Shown: positions 44,128-52,362, counted from the stretch's first letter. The stretch is 64,000 bases of DNA from Dyella japonica DSM 16301 (GCF_001010355.1 NZ_JPLA01000009.1:1-64000), one strand, 5' to 3'. Translations and numbers: made by a program. The notes: a model not told the origin generated them from the sequence alone.

Positions 44128-45180
44128 TCAGAGATGGTCGGCGTCGATCACGGCCTTGGCGAATGCCTCGGGTGCTTCCTGCGGCAGGTTGTGGCCGATG
44201 CCACCGTTGACCAGGCGATATTCGTACTTGCCGGTGAACCGCTTGGCGTAAGCACTCGGGTCCGGATGCGGTGCTCCGTTGGCATCGCCTTCCAGCGTGA
44301 TGGTGGGCACGCCAATGGAGGGCAGCGCGGCGAGCTTCTTTTCGATCGCGTCGTACTGCGGCTCGCCTTCGGCCAGGCCTAGGCGCCAGCGGTAGTTGTG
44401 GATGGCCACGGCCACCTGGTCGGGGTTGTCGAGCGCGCTGGCGGAGCGCGCGAACGTGGCGTCATCGAACGCCCATTGCGGCGAGGCCAGTTCCCAGATC
44501 AGCCGGGCGAAATCGTGCGTGTACTTGGCGTAGCCGGCTTCACCGCGTTCGGTGGCGAAGTAGTACTGATACCACCACTGCAGTTCGGCCTTGGGCGGCA
44601 GCGGCGCGCGATTGAGTTCCTGGCTGCCGATCAGATATCCGCTGACAGAAACCAGCGCCTTGCATCGTGCCGGCCACAGCGCGGCCAGGATGTCTGCAGT
44701 GCGTGCGCCCCAGTCAAAACCGGCGACGACGGCCTGGTCGATCTTGAGCGCATCCAGCAGCGCAATGGCATCGACGGCGAGCGCGGCCTGTTGGCCGTTG
44801 CGCTTGGTGTCCGCCGAAAGAAAATGCGTGTCGCCGTAGCCGCGCAGGTAGGGAATGATCACCCGGTAACCGGCAGCGGCGAGGATGGGCGCCACGTCGA
44901 CGAAGCTGTAGATGTCATACGGCCAGCCATGCAGGAGCAGCACGGGCTTGCCGCTGGCCGGGCCATCTTCCGCATAAGCCACGTCCAGGACACCTGCCTT
45001 CACATGCTTGAGCGGCTTGAACGAGGTATGGCCGCCCGCGGTGCTGTGCTTGACGGTGGCGGCGGCCGGTTTGGCCGTCTGCGCGCTTGCCAGCGACGCC
45101 AGGCCGAACGGCGCGATCGCCAGGCCCATGGCCGCCGCTCCAAGGAAAGTCCGGCGCTGCTGGTTGATCTGATCCGACAT
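44128..45180 (-). CDS. alpha/beta-hydrolase with Tat-type signal (epoxide hydrolase-like)
   Basis: 350 residues from ATG 45180 (MSDQINQQRRTFLGAAAMGL), where QRRTFLG plus the hydrophobic stretch is a twin-arginine signal. The hydrolase fold shows the oxyanion loop LLLHGWPYDIYSF, nucleophile elbow AGFDWGARTA (Asp nucleophile as in epoxide hydrolases/dehalogenases) and the catalytic His in NGGIGHNLPQEAPEAF. Periplasmic hydrolysis of an epoxide, halide or ester is expected; substrate unknown. Confidence 0.9.
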   Translation of the reverse strand: MSDQINQQRRTFLGAAAMGLAIAPFGLASLASAQTAKPAAATVKHSTAGGHTSFKPLKHVKAGVLDVAYAEDGPASGKPVLLLHGWPYDIYSFVDVAPILAAAGYRVIIPYLRGYGDTHFLSADTKRNGQQAALAVDAIALLDALKIDQAVVAGFDWGARTADILAALWPARCKALVSVSGYLIGSQELNRAPLPPKAELQWWYQYYFATERGEAGYAKYTHDFARLIWELASPQWAFDDATFARSASALDNPDQVAVAIHNYRWRLGLAEGEPQYDAIEKKLAALPSIGVPTITLEGDANGAPHPDPSAYAKRFTGKYEYRLVNGGIGHNLPQEAPEAFAKAVIDADHL

Positions 45181-45520
45181 GAAACATCTCCCTGCGGGTT
45201 GGTGTGCCGCTATAGAAGACCATGCCGCTGTGTCTGTTCTGTGTGGAGAAGCGGGGGAATTGAAAGTTCGTGTACCAGCCATGCCCGTCGATACATTCGG
45301 ATACAAATCGTCGCGCTGGTGATCTATCGCGACCAGTCAAGCCCGATGACCCACGGGACGTCGTGACGCGGAGGGCGACTTCATTCGTCCGATGCGTGGG
45401 TGAAGCGCTGCCTGGCTCGTCTCGAGGTCGGGCAAACAATTACCGCTTGGATACGGCAGCGCTCCAGCCAACAGCGCGCACTGAATCGAGCAGGTTGGCT
45501 CGATCCAGCGCAGATGCCAT
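45181..45520. other. gene-free region between hydrolase and cytochrome P460 genes
   Basis: 340 bp in which no gene, repeat or clear regulatory element was recognised. Short frames on both strands look random. Confidence 0.5.
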
Positions 45521-46087
45521 TCACCGCATCTGATACGGATGGAAGATGTGATCCTTGGCGGACACCTTCACGTGACAGGTGTGGCCGCAATCGGAAACGC
45601 CGGTGGGATCGGCGGAGAAGGTGCTGGTGGTGGCGTCGAAATCGAACAGCGCGTAGCCCCAGCCGGCGCTCTTGGGGAATCGCTTGCTGTCTTTCTCGAT
45701 CACGAAAGCCTGGGTGAACACGTCCGGTACGTCGACGGCGAATGGGGCTTCGGTGCTCTTCTTGAACTTCCATTGCAGCTTGGCGATCTTGGAACCCTCG
45801 GGGAAGGGTTTGCCATTGCCGGGGATGCCCGACTTGTAGGCCTGGATCATGATCGGGTTGGCGACGATCACCTTGAGTACTTCGTCGGTACGCGCGGAGG
45901 AGACCACGGACCAGTCTTCATAGCCCTTGAAATCAGCGAAGGCGACGCCGCTGGGCGACACCAGCGAGTATTTGTCCTTGATGCTGACGCCGGCTTTGGC
46001 CTTGTCCTGCGCATACAGGGCCGTTCCACCCAGCGCTACCAGCAGTACGGCGGTGGTCGCAATGGCGAGCTTGCTTGTGCGCTTCAT
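45521..46087 (-). CDS. cytochrome P460 family protein
   Basis: 188 residues from ATG 46087 with GAGGAG upstream. A signal peptide/anchor (LAIATTAVLLVALGGTALYA) precedes a P460 domain: FADFKGYEDWSVVSSAR, GSKIAKLQWKFKKS, VDVPDVFTQAFVIEKDSKRF, GWGYALFDFD. The haem-attachment sequence near the C-terminus is CGHTCH, i.e. C-x3-C-H rather than the standard C-x2-C-H. Family members act on hydroxylamine or NO or have unknown periplasmic redox roles; a Lys that could form the P460 cross-link cannot be assigned by eye. Confidence 0.9.
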   Translation of the reverse strand: MKRTSKLAIATTAVLLVALGGTALYAQDKAKAGVSIKDKYSLVSPSGVAFADFKGYEDWSVVSSARTDEVLKVIVANPIMIQAYKSGIPGNGKPFPEGSKIAKLQWKFKKSTEAPFAVDVPDVFTQAFVIEKDSKRFPKSAGWGYALFDFDATTSTFSADPTGVSDCGHTCHVKVSAKDHIFHPYQMR

Positions 46088-46432
46088 GGCTACTCCTCGC
46101 ATGGTTGTCGTGGACACGCGTGGCCTGCGGACGTGAGTCCATCGGTCCGATCACAAATCATCGCGTTGCGTAAATCCATCAGACGAAGGTGTCGATGCCG
46201 GGCCATCAAGGTCCCGGCATGTTTCATCATCGAGACGCCCCGGCGTCTGCTCGACGCCAACTTCACGTGAGCCCCGGCGACCCACGCTCGGTCATGGTGG
46301 GCGCGGCAGCGGAAGTCGGCGTGAAGACTGCCGCCAGGCGACGACGTGGTTGGAAGCGTTTTCTAAACTTCCGGGTAACCGCGCCGATAAGACGTGAGCG
46401 CGGAGTGATGGGCTCCGTATCCCGGAGCGAAC
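46088..46432. other. intergenic region before motA
   Basis: 345 bp without a recognised gene. Its only clear element is the FliA promoter at 46364-46390, which is listed separately. Confidence 0.5.
46364..46390 (+). promoter_or_regulatory. sigma-28 (FliA) promoter of motAB
   Basis: TAAA (46364-46367), exactly 15 bp, then GCCGATAA (46383-46390): a perfect TAAA-N15-GCCGATAA flagellar class III promoter, 42 bp upstream of the motA start codon. Confidence 0.92.
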
Positions 46433-47302
46433 ATGTTGGTACTGGTCGGTGCAGTGGTGGTGCTTGTGTGCGTGCTTGGCGGCTTTGTGCTGTCGCACGG
46501 CCAGATCCTTGCTCTATGGCAGCCGTATGAGCTGTTGATCATCGGTGGCGGCGCGCTGGGTGCGTTTCTTTCGGCCAATCCGTCCAAGGTGGTCAAGGCG
46601 GCCTTGCGTGATATCGGCGGATTGCTGAAGGGGCCCAAGTACAACAAGCAGGATTATGTCGATCTGCTGTCGATGCTCTATGAGCTGTTCAGCCTGATCC
46701 GCAAGGAGGGCCTGCTTGGCGTGGAGGAGCATATCGAGGACCCGCAGGCCAGCTCGCTGTTCTCCGCCTATCCGCGCCTGCAGCGCGAGCATCATCTGAT
46801 CGAGTTCACCACCGACTGCCTGCGCCTGATGGTGGGCGGCAGCATGAATCCGCATGAGCTGGAACAGTTGCTGGAAGTGGAGCTGGAAACCCATCATCAC
46901 GAAGCGGTGGCGCCCGCGCTGGCGGTGACCAAGCTGGCCGATGCGCTGCCGGGCTTTGGCATCGTGGCGGCGGTGCTCGGCATTGTCACCACCATGGGCC
47001 AGCTCGATGGCGACACCTCGCGCATCGGCATGCATATCGCCGGTGCGCTGGTCGGCACCTTCCTCGGCATCCTGCTGTGCTACGGCTTCATCGGCCCGTT
47101 GGGCGCGGCAATGGAAAACCGGGTGCAGGAGGATGGCCGCGCGTTCGAGTGCGTGAAGATCGCGCTGCTGGCCAATCTGCGCGGCTACAACCCGAAGGTG
47201 GCGGTGGAGTTTGCGCGCAAGTCGCTGTCGACCAACACCCGCCCGCGCTTCCAGGATCTGGAGGATCACCTCAAGTCGCCGCGCGCCAAGGCGGCCACGT
47301 GA
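46433..47302 (+). CDS. motA: flagellar motor stator protein MotA
   Basis: 289 residues with GGAG upstream. Four membrane segments (about 1-22, 30-48, 172-192, 202-222), a large cytoplasmic loop, and the proton-channel proline motif ADALPGFGIVAAVLGIV. The charged cytoplasmic residues contact FliG. With MotB it forms the proton-driven stator; length and order match the E. coli-type MotA. Transcribed from the FliA promoter at 46364. No other flagellar genes lie nearby. Confidence 0.96.
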   Translation: MLVLVGAVVVLVCVLGGFVLSHGQILALWQPYELLIIGGGALGAFLSANPSKVVKAALRDIGGLLKGPKYNKQDYVDLLSMLYELFSLIRKEGLLGVEEHIEDPQASSLFSAYPRLQREHHLIEFTTDCLRLMVGGSMNPHELEQLLEVELETHHHEAVAPALAVTKLADALPGFGIVAAVLGIVTTMGQLDGDTSRIGMHIAGALVGTFLGILLCYGFIGPLGAAMENRVQEDGRAFECVKIALLANLRGYNPKVAVEFARKSLSTNTRPRFQDLEDHLKSPRAKAAT

Positions 47303-48312
47303 GCGAGCAGGGCGAAGCACCGCTGATCGTCATACGCCGCAAGAAGCGGCACGGGCACGGCCATCATGGCGGTGCCTGGAAAGTTGCCTATGCGGATTTT
47401 GTCACCGCGATGATGGCGTTCTTCCTGGTCATGTGGCTGATCGGCGCGGGTACGCGCGAGCAGCGCGCGGCCATCTCCGAATACTTCAAGAACCCCAGCA
47501 TGATGCAGGGCACGGCCACCATGGCGCCGCCGGGCCAGATGGGTCCGGGCGGCGCCAGCACCAGCATGATCAAGGCCGGTGGTGCGCTGGATCTGCCGCA
47601 TGGGCCCGGCAAGGATCGCCAGGGCGCGGCGGCCGCCAGCACCGATCCCAAGGAAATCGAAAAGGAAGCGCGCAGGCAGGAACGCGCGCGGCTGGAAGAG
47701 TTGATGCAGCAGCTGCAGGCGGCGATCGAGAAGAGCCAGGCGCTGGCGCCGTTCAAGGATCAGCTGCTGCTCGACATCACGCCCGAAGGCCTGCGCGTGC
47801 AGATCGTGGACAAGCAGAACCGCCCGATGTTCGACCTGGGCAGCGCGCAACTGCGGCCGTACACCACCACGATCCTGCAGGAGCTGGCCGGCTTCATCAA
47901 TCGTGTGCCCAATCGCATCAGTCTCTCCGGCCACACTGATGACGCGCCGTACAGCAGCGATCATCAGTACAGCAACTGGGAGCTCTCCGCCGATCGCGCC
48001 AACGCGGCGCGACGCGCCTTGCTCTCCGGCGGACTCACCGAGGACAAGATTGCGCGAGTGGTCGGACTGGCTGCCTCGGTGCCGTTCGATCGCGTGAACC
48101 CGGGCGATCCGATCAACCGGCGCATCAGCATCATCGTGATGAACCGACAGGCCGAGGCCACGTCGCTCTCGCAGGAAAGCGCCAGCGCCGACCACGACGC
48201 GCCTGCGCTGCTGCCTGCGATCGCGTCGATCGTGCCGGCGAAACCGGCCATCGTCGTCGTATCGGGGGCGGGCGCCGCCGATGCCGCCGAGGTTCACGTC
48301 GACTCGCCGTAA
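47299..48312 (+). CDS. motB: flagellar motor stator protein MotB
   Basis: 337 residues from a GTG start whose GTGA overlaps the motA stop by 4 nt. A basic N-terminus (IRRKKRHGHGHHGG) leads into the single helix with the proton-binding Asp at residue 33 (VAYADFVTAMMAFFLVM). A flexible linker is followed by the OmpA-like peptidoglycan-binding domain (LSGHTDDAPYSSDHQYSNWE, LSADRANAARRALL, RVVGLAASVPFD, NRRISIIVM). A long Ala/Val tail of about 40 residues follows the domain. It anchors the stator to the cell wall. Confidence 0.96.
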   Translation: MSEQGEAPLIVIRRKKRHGHGHHGGAWKVAYADFVTAMMAFFLVMWLIGAGTREQRAAISEYFKNPSMMQGTATMAPPGQMGPGGASTSMIKAGGALDLPHGPGKDRQGAAAASTDPKEIEKEARRQERARLEELMQQLQAAIEKSQALAPFKDQLLLDITPEGLRVQIVDKQNRPMFDLGSAQLRPYTTTILQELAGFINRVPNRISLSGHTDDAPYSSDHQYSNWELSADRANAARRALLSGGLTEDKIARVVGLAASVPFDRVNPGDPINRRISIIVMNRQAEATSLSQESASADHDAPALLPAIASIVPAKPAIVVVSGAGAADAAEVHVDSP

Positions 48313-48324
48313 GGCGCGAGGCGC

Positions 48325-49179
48325 CTAGTCGCTGGCCAATCGATCGATCACCAGATCGAGCAGGGCGCGCAGACGCGCGAGCCGACGCAGATCGCGGTGG
48401 TAGCCGATCCAGGTGTCGCGCGTGGGCGGCTCCTCCTTCATCGACAGGCGTTCGATGCCTGGCGTGGCGTCGCCCAGCGGTCGCGGCAACACGGCCACGC
48501 CGGCGCCGCTGGCGCACAGGCGCGCGTGCACGTCGCGCGCGTTGCTGCGGAAGGTGACGCTGGCGTTGGGAAATTGTGCGCGCAGCCAGCTGACGTCGGG
48601 CATCTCGCCGAATGCCTGGTCCATGGTGATCAAGGACGCGCCCCTGCCATCGCCGACTTTCGGTTTGCGCGCACCCTTGCGCTGGTAGACGCCGTAGTGC
48701 ATGCGCAACAGTTTTCGCGAGACCACGTCGGGCTCGTCGAACGGCCGGATGCGAAAGGCGAGGTCCGCTTCGCGGCGGGCCAGGCTGAGCAGGCGGGTGT
48801 CGGTGAGCAGTTCCACCGTGACGCGCGGATGTTGCTGCGCGAACTCGGCGAGCACGGGGGCCAGCACCTGCGCGCCGAACCAGTCTGACGAGGTGATGCG
48901 CAGCAGGCCATCGAGTTCCTGCTGCTGCCCGGCCAGTTCGCGCTGGAAGCCGAGCACTTCCTGTTCCATGCGCTCGGCGTGCTGGCATACCAGCGAACCT
49001 TCTTCGGTAAGCACGAAACCATCGCGGGTGCGCTGGAACAGGGTCTGGCCGATCGCCGCTTCCAGGGCGCGCAGGCGCCGGCCCATGGTGGGCTGGGTTT
49101 GTCCCAGCGTTCGCGCCGCCGCGCCCAGGGTGCCTTCGCGGGCGATGGCGAGGAAAATGCGCAGATCGCTCCATTCCAT
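48325..49179 (-). CDS. LysR-family transcriptional regulator
   Basis: 284 residues from ATG 49179 (MEWSDLRIFLAIAREGTLGA) with GGGAG upstream. HTH residues 4-60 (AARTLGQTQPTMGRRLRALE) and a LysR effector domain (LLRITSSDWFGAQVLAPVLA, LARREADLAFRIRPFDEPD). It probably controls the divergent oxidoreductase at 49303; a CATGCA/TGCATG palindrome lies between them. Confidence 0.94.
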   Translation of the reverse strand: MEWSDLRIFLAIAREGTLGAAARTLGQTQPTMGRRLRALEAAIGQTLFQRTRDGFVLTEEGSLVCQHAERMEQEVLGFQRELAGQQQELDGLLRITSSDWFGAQVLAPVLAEFAQQHPRVTVELLTDTRLLSLARREADLAFRIRPFDEPDVVSRKLLRMHYGVYQRKGARKPKVGDGRGASLITMDQAFGEMPDVSWLRAQFPNASVTFRSNARDVHARLCASGAGVAVLPRPLGDATPGIERLSMKEEPPTRDTWIGYHRDLRRLARLRALLDLVIDRLASD

Positions 49180-49207
49180 CGTGGTGCTCCCCACTCGTTG
49201 TGGAAGT

Positions 49208-49223
49208 CATGCAGATTTGCATG
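49208..49223. promoter_or_regulatory. palindromic operator between LysR and oxidoreductase genes
   Basis: CATGCA-GATT-TGCATG is a perfect 6-4-6 inverted repeat 28 bp upstream of the LysR start and 79 bp upstream of the oxidoreductase start, with further ATGC half-sites at 49229 and 49250. Consistent with LysR autoregulation and activation of the divergent gene. Confidence 0.6.
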
Positions 49224-49302
49224 AGCAGCATGCGATTTATTTGGTTTTCATGCAATTTGGACTGGCGTAGCTTGGTTTCATCCGAACTACGAGGCCTTGG
49301 CC

Positions 49303-50298
49303 ATGAACGCGAATCCGTCAATGCAAGCCGCCGTGCTGGAGCAGTACGGCGATACCTTCCGCCGCACCGCCATCGCGCGGCCCAGCCCCGGCGAGGGGCA
49401 GGTGCTGGTGCGCATCCTCGCCAGCGCGGTCAATCCGCTGGATCTGAAGATCCGCACCGGCAAGGCCGAACATGCGCGGCACCCGCTGCCAGCCATCCTG
49501 GGTATCGACATGGCGGGCGTGGTGGAGAGTGTCGGGCCTGGCGTCAGCGCGTTTCGCGCCGGCGATGAGGTGTACGGCATGACGGGCGGTGTCGGCGGCG
49601 TGCAGGGTTCGCTCGCGGAGTACGCCGCGGTGGATGCGCGTCTGCTGGCACCCAAGCCATCCCACTTCAGCATGCGCGAGGCGGCGTCGCTGCCGTTGGC
49701 CTTCATCACCGCATGGGAGGGTCTGGTGGATCGCGCCCAGCTGAAGGCCGGGCAGCGTGTGCTGGTGCAGGGCGCCGGCGGCGTGGGCCACGCGGTCATC
49801 CAGTTGGCGCGCGCATTCGGTGCCAGCGTGGCCGCGGTCGACTCGGCGTCGAAAGCTGCGCAGATCCGTGCCTGGGGCGCGACCGCCATCGAGCGCGGCA
49901 CGCCGGTGGAAGACTATGTGGCCGAGCATGCGCAGGGTCGCGGCTTCGATCTGGTCTACGACACCGTGGGCGGCGAGGGTCTGGATGCCTCGTTCCGCGC
50001 CGTCAAACGCTTTGGCCATGTGGTGAGCGCGCTCGGTTGGGGCACGCATGCGCTGGCGCCGCTGTCGTTCCGCCCCGGTACGTACTCGGGCGTGTTCACC
50101 CTGTTGCCGCTGCTGACCGGCGAAGGGCGCGAACATCACGGCGAGATCCTGCGCGAGATCACGCGACTGGCGGAGGCGGGGCAGATCGCGCCGTTCGTCG
50201 ATGCGCGGCACTTCAACTTGGACGCGGTCGCCGACGCCCACGCACTGATCGAGCGACGCGAAGCGCGCGGCAAGGTGGTGATCGACGTCGCCGCCTGA
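49303..50298 (+). CDS. NADPH:quinone oxidoreductase-like (MDR, zinc-free)
   Basis: 331 residues from ATG 49303 with GAGG upstream; a TTG two codons earlier is less likely. GroES-like N-terminal domain (VLVRILASAVNPLDLKIRTG, GIDMAGVVESVGPGV) and Rossmann domain (VLVQGAGGVGHAVIQLARAF). No zinc ligands, as in QOR/zeta-crystallin enzymes. It reduces quinones or enones with NADPH. Divergent from the LysR gene and likely under its control. Confidence 0.94.
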   Translation: MNANPSMQAAVLEQYGDTFRRTAIARPSPGEGQVLVRILASAVNPLDLKIRTGKAEHARHPLPAILGIDMAGVVESVGPGVSAFRAGDEVYGMTGGVGGVQGSLAEYAAVDARLLAPKPSHFSMREAASLPLAFITAWEGLVDRAQLKAGQRVLVQGAGGVGHAVIQLARAFGASVAAVDSASKAAQIRAWGATAIERGTPVEDYVAEHAQGRGFDLVYDTVGGEGLDASFRAVKRFGHVVSALGWGTHALAPLSFRPGTYSGVFTLLPLLTGEGREHHGEILREITRLAEAGQIAPFVDARHFNLDAVADAHALIERREARGKVVIDVAA

Positions 50299-50304
50299 AA
50301 CAAA

Positions 50305-50328
50305 AACGGCCGGCGAGTGCCGGCCGTT
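50305..50328 (-). terminator. intrinsic terminator after the small acidic protein gene
   Basis: A perfect 10-bp stem (AACGGCCGGC/GCCGGCCGTT, 4-nt loop) is followed on the minus strand by TTTTTGTTT, so it ends the 50349-50627 transcript; it may also serve the convergent oxidoreductase gene weakly. Confidence 0.85.
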
Positions 50329-50348
50329 CCTGGAAGGGCGGGAGGGGA

Positions 50349-50627
50349 TTACTCCTCGCCGTCTTCCTCGTCTTCTTCTTCCTCGCCTTCGTCCTCGAAG
50401 GTTTCGAGTTCTTCGACGCGCAGGAAATTCGGCGCCGCGTCGGCAAAGCTCACCTGCTTGCCGTTGGCCAGCATCGGGCGAACATCACGCCGGGTGCTGC
50501 CGTTGCGCACCGACTCCACCAGCGCAAAGCACACCAGCGCCTCGGCGCTCTCGTCGCCGTCTTCGTCAAACACGGCAACCCAACCCGTGGCGGGCATGAT
50601 CTGGAGGATGTTTTCTTGTGAGGACAT
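50349..50627 (-). CDS. small acidic conserved hypothetical protein
   Basis: 92 residues: a compact N-terminal domain (ENILQIMPATGWVAVFDEDG, ALVCFALVESVRNGSTRRDV, RPMLANGKQVSFADAAPNF) followed by a tail of 14 acidic residues out of 17 (FEDEGEEEEDEEDGEE). No family name recognised. A terminator follows at 50305. It faces away from the borosin-like locus, with 454 bp between start codons; no functional link is evident. Confidence 0.75.
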   Translation of the reverse strand: MSSQENILQIMPATGWVAVFDEDGDESAEALVCFALVESVRNGSTRRDVRPMLANGKQVSFADAAPNFLRVEELETFEDEGEEEEDEEDGEE

Positions 50628-51081
50628 GACACTTCCGGTTTGGGGAAACGCTGAAGCTTGCCGGGTGCCCGGCGGGACTGCAAGCGACGATTTCGTGACC
50701 GCTCAAGCGCCTGCTTCCGTGCCAGTGCGCCGATGGCAAAGCGCCCCATTCGCCTCGGTGCAGCGGCCTCCATGGCGCTGTCATACTGGCCGGCTACCGT
50801 ACGGCCTGCGGCATCGGAGCGGCCGTGGCTGCGGCCTCGGCCATCTGGCGAAGGCAGTAGCAAGGGTGCCGTCGACGACGAAGACGCGACAGCTTTCCTT
50901 GCGAACAGCTGTCGGCTGGCTACGCGCGAACGGCCATGGGGAGCCGTTTTGCTGTAGCGTCCGGCGAGGGCCGGGACGTCGCTGGGGTGAGGCTCGACGA
51001 CCGACGCCGGTGTGAGCCTTTTCTGTTTGTCATATGTCTCTTGGCGTGCGCAGCGTCACAGAATTGCCCTACTATCACGCG
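50628..51081. other. intergenic region upstream of the methyltransferase
   Basis: 454 bp with no supportable gene. A TACTAT hexamer at 51070-51075 lies 6 bp before the proposed methyltransferase ATG, and no Shine-Dalgarno sequence is present, so a leaderless transcript is possible. Confidence 0.45.
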
Positions 51082-51918
51082 ATGACAAATCCTGCGACTC
51101 AGCCCCCTATGGAAGGACAACGTGGCAGCCTGGCCTGCGTAGGCCTGGGCATGACCCTGGGCTCGCACCTGACACCCCTGGCGCGCAGTCATATCGCGCA
51201 GGCGGACGTGGTGTTCGCGGGACTTTCCGACGGCATCGTGGAAATGTGGCTGCAGCGCATGCATCCGGACGTGCGCAGCCTTCAGTCCTACTACCAGGAA
51301 GGCAAGTCGCGCCTGACCACCTACCGCCAGTGGGTCGACCTGATGATGGCCGAAGTGCGTGCCGGCAAGCGTGTCTGCGGCGTGTTCTACGGGCATCCCG
51401 GCATCTTTGCGTGGTCGCCGCACAAGGCCATCGAAGCGGCGCGCGCCGAAGGCTACGCGGCCCATATGGAGCCGGGCATTTCCGCCGAGGACTGCCTGTA
51501 CGCCGATCTGGGCATCGACCCGGGCCGGTACGGTTGCCAGCATTACGAAGCCAGCCAGCTGCTGCTGTTCGAGCGCCGCATCGATCCGACCTGCTACCTG
51601 GTGCTGTGGCAGGTGGGCCTGGTGGGAGATCGTTCGCTGGCGCGCTTCCAGACCGGTTCGGCCTATCGCCAGGTGCTGGTGGAACTGCTCAGCGAGCACT
51701 ATCCGCTGGACCATGAAGTGATCATCTATCGCGCAGCGACCTTGCCGATCCAGCAGCCGGGCATACGGCGCGTCGCCTTGCGTGAGCTGCCGCATATCGA
51801 ATTACCGGCCGAGGAAACCGTGGTGCTGCCGCCCGCGGAAAAACTGAAGCCGAACCTGGCCATCCAGGCACGCCTGGCTGCGCTGGACGAATTGGAAAAG
51901 GCCGGCATGCCGGCCTGA
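51082..51918 (+). CDS. split-borosin-type peptide alpha-N-methyltransferase (SonM-like, tetrapyrrole methylase fold)
   Basis: 278 residues from ATG 51082; alternatives are 51034 and 51109 and none has a ribosome site. The TP-methylase fold starts GSLACVGLGMTLGSHLTPLA. Diagnostic for the borosin methyltransferase branch are KSRLTTYRQWVDLMMAEV, VFYGHPGIFAWSPHKAIEAA, MEPGISAEDCLYADLGIDPG, ASQLLLFERRIDP and YPLDHEVIIYRAATLPIQ. These closely follow my memory of SonM of Shewanella oneidensis, which iteratively methylates backbone amides of a separate precursor using SAM. Cobalamin or sirohaem genes are absent here, arguing against a tetrapyrrole role. The candidate precursor lies 138 bp downstream. 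Confidence 0.88.
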   Translation: MTNPATQPPMEGQRGSLACVGLGMTLGSHLTPLARSHIAQADVVFAGLSDGIVEMWLQRMHPDVRSLQSYYQEGKSRLTTYRQWVDLMMAEVRAGKRVCGVFYGHPGIFAWSPHKAIEAARAEGYAAHMEPGISAEDCLYADLGIDPGRYGCQHYEASQLLLFERRIDPTCYLVLWQVGLVGDRSLARFQTGSAYRQVLVELLSEHYPLDHEVIIYRAATLPIQQPGIRRVALRELPHIELPAEETVVLPPAEKLKPNLAIQARLAALDELEKAGMPA

Positions 51919-52056
51919 CGGGATAGAGTAGTCGCATGCCACGCGGGAAGGGCGCGGGGTGCGATGACAGGGTGCTGGCGGGTGCTGCGTGCCGTGGGAC
52001 GCAGAATCCGACGGGAAGTTGCAAGACCATCATCGGAACAAAACCGGGGGAAACGT

Positions 52057-52353
52057 ATGACAGACACGATGGATTGGCTGGAGGCCATTGGCCAGGACGC
52101 TACGCTGCGTCACGCCTCGGCCGACGCATTGAATAGCACGCTTGAGGCGGCGGACGCGTCCGAAGCGCTCATGGCCGCCGTGGCATCCGGCGACAGCGCC
52201 TGGCTGAGCCAGGAGTTCGGGCACCGCGACATGTTCGTGAACCAGGCCTCGCAAACCTTTCCCGAGGGCGACGAGCCCGAGCGCAAGGACGATGACGAGG
52301 AAGACCAGCAGGGCATCCCCAAACCGCAAAGCGTCCCCTCGCCCAAAGGCTAG
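52057..52353 (+). CDS. putative split-borosin precursor peptide (leader domain plus acidic C-terminal core)
   Basis: 98 residues from ATG 52057 with GGGGGA upstream. Residues 1-55 (MTDTMDWLEAIGQDATLRHA ... SGDSAWLSQEFG) are predicted helical and share the GQDA-x-L and GD-x3-L landmarks of the borosin-binding leader of SonA-type precursors, as I recall them. Residues 56-98 form the variable part: HRDMFVNQASQTFPEG, then an acidic run (DEPERKDDDEEDQQ) and a proline-rich end (GIPKPQSVPSPKG). In borosins the residues to be N-methylated lie in this C-terminal part. No protease or transporter gene is adjacent. Assignment rests on position next to the SonM-like gene plus leader resemblance. Confidence 0.75.
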   Translation: MTDTMDWLEAIGQDATLRHASADALNSTLEAADASEALMAAVASGDSAWLSQEFGHRDMFVNQASQTFPEGDEPERKDDDEEDQQGIPKPQSVPSPKG

Positions 52354-52362
52354 GCGACCGGG

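Noticed and set aside
50658-50957. 99-codon plus-strand frame between the acidic protein and the methyltransferase
   Set aside because: No ribosome site, Arg/Ser/Ala-rich random composition, no recognisable motif.
51082-51918. Cobalamin or sirohaem biosynthesis methyltransferase
   Set aside because: The fold is shared, but the YGHPGIF and YPLDHEVIIY blocks fit peptide N-methyltransferases better and no tetrapyrrole genes are nearby.
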